Of a stretch of 64,000 bases of DNA, positions 27,101 through 35,700 are shown piece by piece. A program made the position numbers and the translations under genes. Source of the stretch: Streptomyces sp. NBC_01446 (GTDB taxonomy: Bacteria; Actinomycetota; Actinomycetes; Streptomycetales; Streptomycetaceae). The notes under the pieces are model-generated. The model did no database searches and had not been told where the DNA came from. It was given only the letters and a program-made list of their open reading frames with translations. The stretch is from contig NZ_JAPEPO010000001.1 in the NCBI RefSeq assembly GCF_026340095.1, positions 1,240,001 to 1,304,000 of the forward strand. The letters are read 5' to 3'. Positions within the stretch are counted from its first letter, which is position 1. Each line of letters begins with the position of its first letter.

Positions 27101-27240
27101 TCGGCGAAGGGGACGGGCTCGCCGGGCGCCTGCCATGACTGGAGGGCGAGCGGAACCCTGTCGCTGTGGACGGCGGGCTTGACGCGCTGGTCGTGGACGC
27201 GGGCGACGCGCTGCTCGATGCGGCGGAGTTCGTCGTGCAT
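24148..27240 (-). CDS. alpha-mannosidase, GH38
   Basis: A 1030-residue cytoplasmic-type class II alpha-mannosidase. The catalytic domain shows [26 protein letters not shown] (zinc-binding HxH and Asp), the nucleophile aspartate in [30 protein letters not shown], and [33 protein letters not shown] in the mid domain. A C-terminal beta domain region (residues about 650-1030) completes the fold. No signal peptide is present, so mannosides must be imported. ATG at 27240 ([12 protein letters not shown]) is the normal start; the frame extends 23 codons upstream without support. The GH4 enzyme gene lies 104 bp upstream on the same strand, separated by a hairpin-forming spacer. Confidence 0.93.
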   Translation of the reverse strand: [1030 protein letters not shown]

Positions 27241-27259
27241 ACCTGCTCCTCTACTACGT

Positions 27260-27342
27260 GGTGTCCGGCGGATCACCGCCGGGGCGCGACGCCCGGCGCG
27301 GCACCTCACCGCGACCTACCCGACCCCGACCCGCCGGACACC
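27260..27342 (-). repeat. Inverted repeats between the GH4 and GH38 genes
   Basis: GGTGTCCGGCGG (27260-27271) and CCGCCGGACACC (27331-27342) are a perfect 12-bp inverted repeat separated by 59 bases. Inside the loop a second hairpin forms from CGCCGGGGCG and CGCCCGGCG around CGA near 27277-27298. This fills nearly the whole gap between the GH4 stop (27345) and the GH38 start (27240). It may attenuate or stabilise the message, or terminate the GH4 transcript. Confidence 0.6.
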
Positions 27343-27344
27343 CC

Positions 27345-28673
27345 CTAGCGGGTCAGGTAGGCGAGGCCGGGGTGGGCCGCCGTGTATCCCTCCAGGAGGC
27401 GGCGGGCCACGGTCACGGAGTCGACGAGGGGATGCAGGGCGAACGCCTTGACGGCGGTGGCCCGCGAGCCGCCTTCGGCCGCTTCGAGCACCTCGCGCTC
27501 GACGGCCTTGACGGAGGAGACGAGGCCCGTGGCATGGCCGGGCAGCGGCGCCACGCTCACGGGGTGCGCGCCGTTGGCGTCGACGAGGCAGGGGATCTCG
27601 ACGACGGCGTCGTCGTCGAGGGACGGCAGTGCGCCGCGCCCGCGCACGTTGAGGATCAGCGTCGCGCGCTCGTCGCGGGCGATGGCGCGCATCAGGGCGA
27701 GCGCCACCTTCTCGTAGCCGCCCGACTCCTCCAGGTCGGCGGCGTCCCGCTCGCCCGCGCCGGACGCCTCGCGGTTGTGCGCCATGTAGGTGGCCTCGCG
27801 CTCGGCCCGGGTGCGGTCCCAACTGGCGTACGACGGGTCGGAGTAGAAGGCGGCCTGCTGGTCGAGCAGGAACGCGCCGCGGGTGCGTTCGGCCTCCTGG
27901 TAGGCGTGCACCGTCTCGCGGTTGAAGTAGTAGTAGTGCAGGTACTCGTTGGGGATCGCGCCGAGGGAGCGGAGCCAGTCCGGGCCGAAGAGACGGCCCT
28001 CCTCGAAGGAGCCGAGCAGCTTCTCGTCGGCGAGCAGGCGGGGCAGCTCGTCGCGGCCGTTCACCCTGAGTCCGCGCAGCCAGCCGAGGTGGTTGAGGCC
28101 GACGTAGTCGATCCAGGCCTCGCCCGGGTCGGCGCCGAGGACGCGCGCCACGCGGCGGCCGAGTCCGACGGGCGAGTCGCAGATGCCGATGACGCGGTCG
28201 CCGAGGTGCCGCGACATGGCCTCGGTGACCAGGCCGGCCGGGTTGGTGAAGTTGATGACCCAGGCGTCGGGGGCGAGTCGCTTCACGCGGCGCGCGATGT
28301 CGACGGCGACGGGCACGGTCCGCAGGCCGTACGCGATGCCGCCGGCGCCGACGGTCTCCTGGCCGAGCACTCCCTCGGCGAGGGCCACCCGCTCGTCCGC
28401 CGCGCGGCCCGCGAGGCCGCCGACGCGGATCGCGGAGAAGACGAAGTCGGCGCCGCGCAGCGCCTCGTCGAGGTCGGTGGTGGCGTGCACGGCGGGCGCG
28501 TCGGGGACGCCGGTGGCTTGTTCCGCCAGTACGCCGGTGACGGCCCGCAGCCGGTCCGGGTCGGTGTCGTGCAGCGTGACCTCGGTGACCCGGCCTTCGG
28601 CGTGGTCGCCGAGCAGCGCTCCGTACACCAAGGGCACTCGAAATCCGCCACCGCCGAGAATCGTCAGCCTCAT
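27345..28673 (-). CDS. 6-phospho-beta-glucosidase / GH4-family glycosidase
   Basis: A 442-residue NAD-dependent family GH4 glycosidase. The N-terminal dinucleotide site is LTILGGGGFRVPLVYGALL. Further family features are LHDTDPDRLRAVTGVLAEQ, DFVFSAIRVGGLAGRAADERVALAEGVLGQETVGAGGIAYGLRTVPVAVDIARRVKRLAPDAWVINFTNPAGLVTEAM, IGICDSPVGLGRRVA and DYVGLNHLGWLRG. These enzymes use NAD+ and a divalent metal to cleave glycosides by an oxidation-elimination route. The exact substrate (6-phospho-beta-glucoside or another sugar) is not decided by the sequence. It is the upstream member of a GH4-GH38 pair, implying degradation of mixed glycosides in the cytoplasm. Confidence 0.9.
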   Translation of the reverse strand: MRLTILGGGGFRVPLVYGALLGDHAEGRVTEVTLHDTDPDRLRAVTGVLAEQATGVPDAPAVHATTDLDEALRGADFVFSAIRVGGLAGRAADERVALAEGVLGQETVGAGGIAYGLRTVPVAVDIARRVKRLAPDAWVINFTNPAGLVTEAMSRHLGDRVIGICDSPVGLGRRVARVLGADPGEAWIDYVGLNHLGWLRGLRVNGRDELPRLLADEKLLGSFEEGRLFGPDWLRSLGAIPNEYLHYYYFNRETVHAYQEAERTRGAFLLDQQAAFYSDPSYASWDRTRAEREATYMAHNREASGAGERDAADLEESGGYEKVALALMRAIARDERATLILNVRGRGALPSLDDDAVVEIPCLVDANGAHPVSVAPLPGHATGLVSSVKAVEREVLEAAEGGSRATAVKAFALHPLVDSVTVARRLLEGYTAAHPGLAYLTR

Positions 28674-28729
28674 GCGCCGATCGTAGGGCAGCCTGGTCCG
28701 CGACCCGATCTTCGACCGGCGGAGGCCGC

Positions 28730-29569
28730 ATGAAACCCCCCACGCAACGACGGACGAGACGCCAACTCCTCACTCTGGCCGCGACCCTGGGCGCCCTGTC
28801 GCTCGGCGCGGGCACGGCGACGGCCGCGCCCACCTGGACCGAGACCGGCACCGCTCGGGTGAGTTCACTCACCGGCAGCCAGGGCCTGGCGAGCCACGCC
28901 GACGGCTCGCTGGTGTACCGGGGCCTCGCTTCCGTACCGCTCGACCTGCGCACGGCGGGCTGGTCGCACATAGGCGACCCGGACGTGGCGCAGGGCTACA
29001 CGTTCGACGCGTACCAGGGCGGCGACGGCACGACGAAGAAGATGTTCGCGGTGACAGCCCCCGACGGGCGGCGCACGACGTACGAACACACCCTGGATCA
29101 GGGCGAGTTGCTCAACAACTCGTTCGCGTCCGTGTCGCCCGACGGGCAGTGGCTCGTGGCGGGCGAGTGGGGCACCATGAACCGGCTGCAAGTGTTCCCG
29201 GCGCCCGTGCTCAACCCGTCCGCGCCCACGCCCGGCGCGAACCTCCCGCAGGCCGGGCAGATCAGCCTCAACAAGCCCGTCGACAACATCCAGGGCTGCG
29301 ACTTCACCGACGCCACGCATCTGGTGTGCTCGTCCGACGGCTCGACGAAGGAGGTCCTGGAGGTCTCCCTCGACCGCCCGCTGGACGGCTCACCGGTCGC
29401 CGGGCACGTCACGAGCGCGTTCGCGATCCCGCAACGAAGCATCTGCTCGGGCACGTTCGAGGCCGAGGGCGTCGACTACGACACGGCGCGCGGCACGCTG
29501 CGCGTGGAGATGGTGCCGCCCTCGCCGTGCCTGGTGACGACGACGGTGATCTCGTACCGCAAGGGCTGA
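28730..29569 (+). CDS. secreted protein of unknown function
   Basis: A 279-residue exported protein. The N terminus MKPPTQRRTRRQLLTLAATLGALSLGAGTATAAP is a signal peptide with a twin-arginine-like RRQLLTL and an AxA cleavage site. The mature part contains VYRGLASVPLDLRTAGWSHIGDPDVAQGYTFDAYQG, a DQGELLNNSFASVSPDGQWLVAGEWGTMNRLQVFPAPVL segment and two cysteines in the second half (QGCDFTDATHLVCSSDGS). It resembles a beta-propeller-like surface protein seen in Streptomyces, but I do not recognise a function. The last codons lie in the first unit of a 31-bp tandem repeat. It diverges from the GH4 gene, with 56 bp between them. Confidence 0.75.
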   Translation: MKPPTQRRTRRQLLTLAATLGALSLGAGTATAAPTWTETGTARVSSLTGSQGLASHADGSLVYRGLASVPLDLRTAGWSHIGDPDVAQGYTFDAYQGGDGTTKKMFAVTAPDGRRTTYEHTLDQGELLNNSFASVSPDGQWLVAGEWGTMNRLQVFPAPVLNPSAPTPGANLPQAGQISLNKPVDNIQGCDFTDATHLVCSSDGSTKEVLEVSLDRPLDGSPVAGHVTSAFAIPQRSICSGTFEAEGVDYDTARGTLRVEMVPPSPCLVTTTVISYRKG

Positions 29570-29637
29570 GCCGACAGTGATCCCGTACCGCCAGGGCTGA
29601 GCCGACAGTGACCTCGGACCGCGAGGGCCGAGGTGTG
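29546..29637. repeat. 31-bp tandem repeat, about three units
   Basis: Units begin at 29546 (GTGATCTCGTACCGCAAGGG), 29577 (GTGATCCCGTACCGCCAGGG) and 29608 (GTGACCTCGGACCGCGAGGG). The first two are 31 bases with two mismatches; the third is more diverged. The first unit encodes the C terminus VISYRKG and stop of the preceding secreted protein, so the gene end has been duplicated downstream. Confidence 0.8.
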
Positions 29638-29656
29638 GGACGGCGGGGTTCGGGGG

Positions 29657-29905
29657 ATGGTCGCGATCATGACAGATCGCACGTCCCCCTCCCCGTCGGC
29701 CCCGTCCGGCCCCTCGGACCCGTCCGAACCGGCGGCCGGGGCCCTGACCACCGCTCCCCCGCGCCGCCCGCTGCGCCAGCTCCTCGCCGCCTCGGTCGGC
29801 AACGCCGTCGAGTGGTACGACTGGTTCTCCTACACGGGCACGCAGACAGCTTACGCCCGCGCCTGTTACCAGCAACCCTGCAGGCCAGATCACCTTTTCC
29901 TGTGA
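29657..29905 (+). pseudogene. MFS (MHS-type) transporter, 5' fragment
   Basis: The ORF starts MVAIMTDRTSPSPSAPSGP and reaches PLRQLLAASVGNAVEWYDWFSY, the diagnostic first helix of metabolite:proton symporters. After codon 59 (base about 29834) the sequence (TGTQTAYARACYQQPC) no longer fits the family and the frame stops at 29903-29905. A complete transporter would be about 430 residues, so roughly 85 percent is missing. The remainder is not found elsewhere in the window. The break marks the left boundary of the accessory island. Confidence 0.75.
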
Positions 29906-30217
29906 TGCCTCAACTGCACGTGTCGCAGAGTTCGGCCACCTCTAACAGGGTTGATGCTGACCGCTTGCTGACTTTCGTGACGGCATGTCAGGTCAGTAGG
30001 GATTCCGCCCCGAGGGGCCTGCGCCTGACGTCGAGAGGTCACCTGTCAGCCGCCACAGTCCGCCGCACTCGCCCATTCGGTGTCTAGCATGCCAAGCTCA
30101 CCGACTCCCAGCACGGGCCGCGCACGCACAGCACAGCGCAGGCGATCCTCACTCCTGGCTGCCAGTGTGGTAAGCGATGATGTGTCATCGAACGTTTGAG
30201 CTTCCTGGGGGGTCGGG
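29906..30217. other. Gene-free stretch at the left edge of the island
   Basis: About 310 bases between the MFS fragment and the ATPase fragment. I see no ORF with family support, no tRNA and no clear att repeat. Base composition is lower in GC than in the chromosome to the left. Confidence 0.5.
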
Positions 30218-30478
30218 GTGTACTTAAGTCGCGTATCGGTCAGCGGTCTACGAGCGAGCGCCAAGGATCGGATCACCTGCGAACTGCCGGGCCGCTTCAG
30301 CGTTCTGATCGGTGCCAACGGCTCCGGCAAGACGACCCTCACCGACGCCCTGCACCTAGCTCATCCCAGCCGCTTCCCCTACTTGCCACGGCCCAGTTCA
30401 TCGGCGCTCGGTCCGGCAGGCGTCCCGCGCTCGATCGAGGTCGCGTACTCGCCGAGTCCGGAGGAGGTCGAGAGTGCC
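30218..30478 (+). pseudogene. OLD-like/RecF-like ATPase, 5' fragment
   Basis: The frame starts MYLSRVSVSGLRASAKDRITCELPGRFSVLIGANGSGKTTLTDALHLAHPSRFPYLPRPSS. This is the N-terminal beta strand and Walker A (GANGSGKTT, residues 34-42) of AAA ATPases of the OLD nuclease/RecF type, many of which are anti-phage or repair proteins with a TOPRIM domain. Similarity ends around codon 85 (base about 30478); the frame then reads through unrelated sequence to a stop at 30661. The rest of the ATPase and any TOPRIM domain are missing. It is probably a remnant cut by the IS110-related insertion or deletion next to it. Confidence 0.65.
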
Positions 30479-30644
30479 GAGAGTGCCCTCAGTGAGCAGC
30501 ATCATCAACTGCGCGCGCCCGGACGAGGTCGCGACTCGCTGGAGCGTTTCGCTGAAGCGGAGCATGGGGGCAATTACCAGCTGCTCAGCTTCCGTCAGCA
30601 GGGTCATGCCTGTACCAGGGCACCTGAGGTGGTACCCAGGTGTC

Positions 30645-30876
30645 ACCTGGTTGGCCCGTAGGTACCGGGCGAGTTCAGAGCCGTAGGCGCCGGCGCCCTC
30701 GACGCCGACGCGACCTCGCCGTGTGAGCGGAGCCAATGAAGCAGTTGGCGGTTGCCGCAGGGAGTGGTGGCAAAGGCCTCGGTGGCCAGGTGCCGACCGA
30801 TGGGGTCGATCACGGTGGCCTGGTGGAAGTCGGTTTGGGTGTCGGCGCCGCCGACCACCGCTATCTCGTCTGCCAT
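30645..30876 (-). pseudogene. IS110-family transposase, 5' remnant
   Basis: ATG at 30876 begins MADEIAVVGGADTQTDFHQATVIDPIGRHLATEAF, the start of the DEDD (RuvC-like) domain of IS110 transposases with its first aspartate. The homology continues to HWLRSHGEVAS and then jumps to another frame at about 30705 (RVGVEGAGAYGSELARYLRANQV), so there is a frameshift. It stops at about 30645, before the remaining DEDD residues and the whole C-terminal domain. The element is inactive. Sequence between 30400 and 30640 on this strand is an open frame with no recognisable relative. Confidence 0.8.
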
Positions 30877-31006
30877 GCTGATGAGTGCTGTCCTTCCGTA
30901 CGACGCATGAGGGGTAGCACGCTCCGGTCGGGCGGGAGGACAAGACTGTGATGGGACCTTTGGCCGGGCTCCTGACTTGCTGAATCAACCCCGCGGGCAC
31001 GCTCAA

Positions 31007-31289
31007 GCGGGCCTCACGGCGTCATCCTCAGCCAGCCTGTTGGGGGAGGCTCGCCTTCGGGAATGAACAGTTCGACGGCGTCCGCTTCGTCACACCTTCC
31101 GACAATGAAGTGAGCTGTTACGGGTTTCTCTACTCACATGTCATTGTGTGCGAAGTTGGACACTCAACTGCGGGCACAACCACAGAAGGAAGTCGCCTCC
31201 GGCACCTGCCTTGTACAACGCTGTTTGAACAGCGACTGGTGATCACCGAGAATACTTAAGGAGGTCACCAAGGCTTCAGATTTCGGCTG
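31007..31289. other. Non-coding stretch downstream of the defence operon
   Basis: No gene is seen. A small perfect inverted repeat CGCTGTT/AACAGCG at 31219-31234 lies 56 bases after the PLD gene stop and could be a weak terminator. AT content is higher than in neighbouring chromosomal DNA. Confidence 0.4.
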
Positions 31290-32765
31290 TCACGTACTAA
31301 CAACCGACCCCACGCGCGCCATATAGTCAGAATATAGTCGATCGATCTCATTCCGTATTGTGATCAGAGTGCCCCGTTCATCACGGAAAGGCCTACTTGG
31401 ATCACCTCTAAAGGATAGCCAATTGAAGCTCGTAACAACCACGTACGCGTGATCAACAAGCAGAACCTTCGCATGTGTATCACCAAGGCGAACGAACTGG
31501 AAGTTACTGTGCTTTACCGCCAAATCGCTCAACCTTCGAGCGGCCGGACTACTCGCCTCTCCCGCTGAGTCGTTTCCATCGATCCCATAGCCAATAACCA
31601 CGCTCACGCCTGAGGAAAGCAAGCGTCCAAGATCTTCCAAGAATCGGTCATTTACGACCGCAGAGCGGATCCATGGCGAAATGATCATCAGGCGCTCTTT
31701 AGCGGACCTTAGAGCCTCCAGCAAAAGCGGCCTATGCTCATGCACCTCCAAGACTCGGACTGCAATTCCTTGAAGAGCGGTCTCTGCCTCATCGAGCCTA
31801 GCCGCCGCTTCGGTGGCAAGGTCCACGAGGGGCTCCTTTTGCTCATCTGAAGCAGCGGAGACGCGCTTCTCAAAAGCCGACAGCTGATTCTTATACTTCT
31901 CGGCCGTTCGCCTGATCGCTGCGACTTCGGCTTCATCTGATCGCTGTTTCAGGAGTTCTTCGCCCAGGAGCGCATCCACCGTGGAATCGGGATCCCTCAG
32001 TGCGCCGACTAGCCCAATCTTTCGGCTACCCTCTGCCTTGGCAAATGCCAAGGCGTGCTCTTCGCTGATGCGGCCATCGATTGCGAACTTGACCTGAATA
32101 TCGTTGGCTCGGTCAACCGATTCAAAAACGAGCGCTATCGCCCTCAGGAAGAACTTCTCTCTTTTGCCGCCGAGTGACATGACAGTAATCAGATCATGCT
32201 TTGCTGTATCGGTCACATCTCTTAGAAGAAGTGAAATAGCGGCGGTGTCGTCAGGGCCTACCGCCGGCGGATCGGCGGGGAAGGCCGGAATCTCCAACAC
32301 ATCGTGCTGTCGTAGATCTCTGGGACGCCACCTCAGAGACCTTTCAACGTGTCCATACTTCCGTGTTAGTCCATCATAGGCGAGGCGCAGGGTGCGCTCT
32401 TCTGGGGTAACCTCGGCAAGCTCCTTACACGCCCGCTTTCCGGACTCAGAAACAACGTAATGCATGCCTCCGCTACTGACAGGGACAGCAATTATGTGGC
32501 CCCGGACAACAAGGCGACCCATAACTTCATCGGTAACCTCCACGGGTAGATTCAAAAAGCGAGAAATGTCGTCACTGACCTTCAATCCCGCCTCAACGCA
32601 CCGCAGGGTGAACTCATCCAGAACGCCGAGAGCCTTGCGTTCGAGTAGTTGGCAGCGGATTGGCATATCCCAAAAAGGAAGACCTACTTCCCTGAAGGTG
32701 ACAAGTCGATATCCAGCATGCCTGGACAGGCGCTGAACCATATCTTCAATCGAAGTCTCAGTCAT
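31290..32765 (-). CDS. mkoB: phospholipase D-like protein, MkoB-type defence effector
   Basis: A 491-residue protein with a helical N-terminal half and a C-terminal PLD-like domain. The HKD motif is HAKVLLVDHAYVVVTSFNWLSF (His431, Lys433, Asp438), preceded by the usual LLLEALRSAKERLMIISPWIRS strand-helix at about residues 347-368. Only one clear HKD is present, so the active enzyme would be a dimer. Residues 280-335 look like a coiled coil. The ATG overlaps the stop of the kinase-helicase gene by four bases, so both are one operon. In type I Mokosh anti-phage defence a PLD-family protein (MkoB) accompanies a kinase-helicase (MkoA), which matches here. The symbol is assigned by architecture only; nuclease activity is inferred. 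Confidence 0.72.
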   Translation of the reverse strand: MTETSIEDMVQRLSRHAGYRLVTFREVGLPFWDMPIRCQLLERKALGVLDEFTLRCVEAGLKVSDDISRFLNLPVEVTDEVMGRLVVRGHIIAVPVSSGGMHYVVSESGKRACKELAEVTPEERTLRLAYDGLTRKYGHVERSLRWRPRDLRQHDVLEIPAFPADPPAVGPDDTAAISLLLRDVTDTAKHDLITVMSLGGKREKFFLRAIALVFESVDRANDIQVKFAIDGRISEEHALAFAKAEGSRKIGLVGALRDPDSTVDALLGEELLKQRSDEAEVAAIRRTAEKYKNQLSAFEKRVSAASDEQKEPLVDLATEAAARLDEAETALQGIAVRVLEVHEHRPLLLEALRSAKERLMIISPWIRSAVVNDRFLEDLGRLLSSGVSVVIGYGIDGNDSAGEASSPAARRLSDLAVKHSNFQFVRLGDTHAKVLLVDHAYVVVTSFNWLSFRGDPSRPFRDERGTLITIRNEIDRLYSDYMARVGSVVST

Positions 32766-35700
32766 GCCTTATCAGCCTTCTCAACGATGCATCCTGTATC
32801 GGCACGCATGTGATCAAGAATCTCTCGCAGAGGGTTCCGAGAGTCCTTATTCGATTCAATGAATGGCGCATCGCCCACGATCACGAGTCCGTCACGTGCC
32901 CGCGAGACCGCCACGTTGACTCTTTCCTCGCTTCGCATGAACCCCAGATCAGCGCCGTCGTTGGACCTGGTCACGCTGAAGATGGAGATATCGGCTTCCT
33001 GACCCTGGTATGAGTCCACCGTGGCCACTCGCACCTTCAGTAGAATTCTTGTGAGCTCACCTTTGGCCAGAGTCTCTGTGATCTCTCTCCTTTGGGCTTC
33101 GTAACCCGTGAGCACCGCTACACTCAAGGGTTCTGATCCGTTTTGCTCAGCAACCCATTGAATCCTGTCTAGAAGGCTGGCGATCACTCGGGCTTCGCCT
33201 TTATTCCGGAGACTCTTTCCAGCTCGCGTCTCCTGCCGGTCGCTTCTCAGACTCGTGTCGATCCAAACGGCTGCTGCACCCAATGAACTTTGAATCACGG
33301 GTGACAGGTTACGAGGGGCAGAGGTGAGTTGATCACCATAAAAGCAGTGGCTTACCAGCCTTCCGATTGTCGGGTGCATTCGATGCTGATGAGTCAAAGA
33401 GAACTTGCATGAATCTGGAAGGCGCTCGGACAATATGGAGAACAGGGTCTCCCGTATTTGAGGACGCGTAAGCTGGAATCGACTGAGTACTGCTTGATCT
33501 TCAAGCGCCTGCTCAACGAACGGAGGAAGCTGTCGATCGTCGCCCACCAGGACCCAGCGCCGACTGCGGGCCAAAGGAACTAGGGCCTCGGTAGCCGTCG
33601 CCTTGGATGCCTCGTCGATGATGCACAGATCAAAATCCATCGAGTCTGCGCCGGCTACTCCAGCTACGCCAACGCACGTAGCAGCTACCACCTGCGCGCG
33701 AGTCACGAGAACTGCCGCGAACTCACTGCCACGGCCGAATCGCTCCTCCCAGTCTGAGGCGATCTCTTGCAGTCGAGCGATTCTGGGATCCTCGACGTTG
33801 GATCGCTCCAGAGCGGCCGAGACAAGATTCTCAGTTGTGGTATTTGGCTCCGCATTCATGGACTTGGCAAGGACGTCCTGAGCCCCGCTCTGGTGAGCTG
33901 TCTGCTCCTTTAGGTCTGCTCGCCACTGTGCGAGAGTCGCCTCCATTTCAACCAGCTTTTGCCCTGCGGGGCCAGCAGCTTCCAGTTGCGCCGCGAGAGT
34001 TAGTCCGGTCTCAATGAAGCGCTCTGCTGCCGCCGCCAGCTCGGTGCCCGTTCCAGATTTGGCAGCATTTTCAATTTCAGAAGCCATGTTCAGGATTGGA
34101 GCGGCAAGGGAATTAAGCCGGTCAATTTCCGTCAAGAGCTCCCGACGATCCGCCTGCTTAGTGTCGATTTGTTGCTCTAGAGCGACCACCCGTCGCTGCC
34201 GGCGCTGAAGTTCCAATGCCGCGTTTCTCAAACCTTCGGCGTCCAGATCGACTCCGAGGCGAGCCGCAAATTCCTTGACGAAAGCTCGGCTTTGACCAAG
34301 CACTGACTTTCGCCAAAGCTCCATTTGTGCGGTCATCGAAAATGGCTCAACATCTTGAGCCAATCTGTCAGAGCGACCAAGACGCAGGAGGCTGACCTGG
34401 GGCTCCATCTCCCGAATACGAATTAGGGCGTTGTCAAGTGCGATGTGCGTCTGCGACGTCAGGACGATGCGTGCCCGAGGATTCTTGCGGAGCTGCTGTG
34501 ATACGAGCTCGGCAATAAATGTCGTCTTGCCGGTCCCGGGCGGTCCTTGAACCAGGCAAAAGTCGCGTGCGCCGAGTGACGCTGAAACTGCCTTTTGCTT
34601 TGCGGTGTCGAGACCGTCCTGGAGGAAACTTTCTACATTGGCAGGCTGAGGTGGCGCGCTCCGCTGGGGGTCCAAGAGCAGGTCACGAAGGTCAGAGCGG
34701 ACTGAACGTCGATTAGAAATTCTCTCAAGGGCGTCTCGCTCTCTCTTAAGCTTAGACTTGGATGCCTCTGAGTCGAACTCCAGCACGCCACGTCGAGGGA
34801 GATCCTCCGATCTCCCCTTCGTGACAAATAGGATTACTTCTCCGTTTTCAATTCCTTCGACTTCACCAAAGAGGACCCGCCGGTTACCATCCCAAACAAG
34901 TCGTCCTTCGCCAACCTCCAGACCGGTTGCATCTGCTACAGAAAAGCGGATTCTGCTACCATCGCGTCGATAGGAGGTGTAGTTTGCTTTCGCGCCGCGT
35001 CCATTCTCGAGGGCAAACTTAGCGTCCAGAACTGACCGCCAACTGGAGAATGCGGATGCCTCGGCAGAGCTAACCTCCAGCTCTGCTCTCTCCGAATCCA
35101 TGTCACTGACTGTTGCCAGCAGACTGTTGAGGTCACGGTCGGCTCGGCCAGGGTCTGTTGGAGAGCTGAGCCTGAACTTAGTCTTTGGGCGGTACCAGTT
35201 CGCTCTTGCAGCCTCTAGCAGTTGAGCTTGTGGCCGTTGAATTCTTGCCACTCGAAGCACTCCCGGCCTGACCCGGTGAGGTTGAACTCGAAGGAGCAGG
35301 GTCTGTCCTGAAATCTGGAGGTCTGGCTTCGCCTTAGACCGGGTGTCGTAGGAAAGCGCACAAACAGCGTGTATATCCTCGATCACCTGATCTGAGGTGA
35401 GCGCGACACCATATTGCTTCCTGTGTGATTCCAGGACAAATGTTGGCAAATCGAGAAATATCTCTGTTTCGGGACTCCGCCGAAGCTCTCGCTCTCCCTG
35501 GACGGCGGCCAATTGGGAGTACAAAACGCCGGCCGTAGCAGGACGCGCATCCGGCGCGGTTGCGAAGCAAGGTTCTAGTACAGAGAAAATGTCAGGTGGC
35601 AGGTCTAGGTCCCGGAAAGCCGCTTCAACCTCTGCTGCATTATTGAAGTTTCTCTGCGCCAAGCAGACTACGGTGAGAACGGCGAATGAATAGACGTCGT

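Noticed and set aside
30046..30342. 98-codon minus-strand frame at the island edge
   Set aside because: It overlaps the better-supported ATPase fragment and reads as antisense composition.
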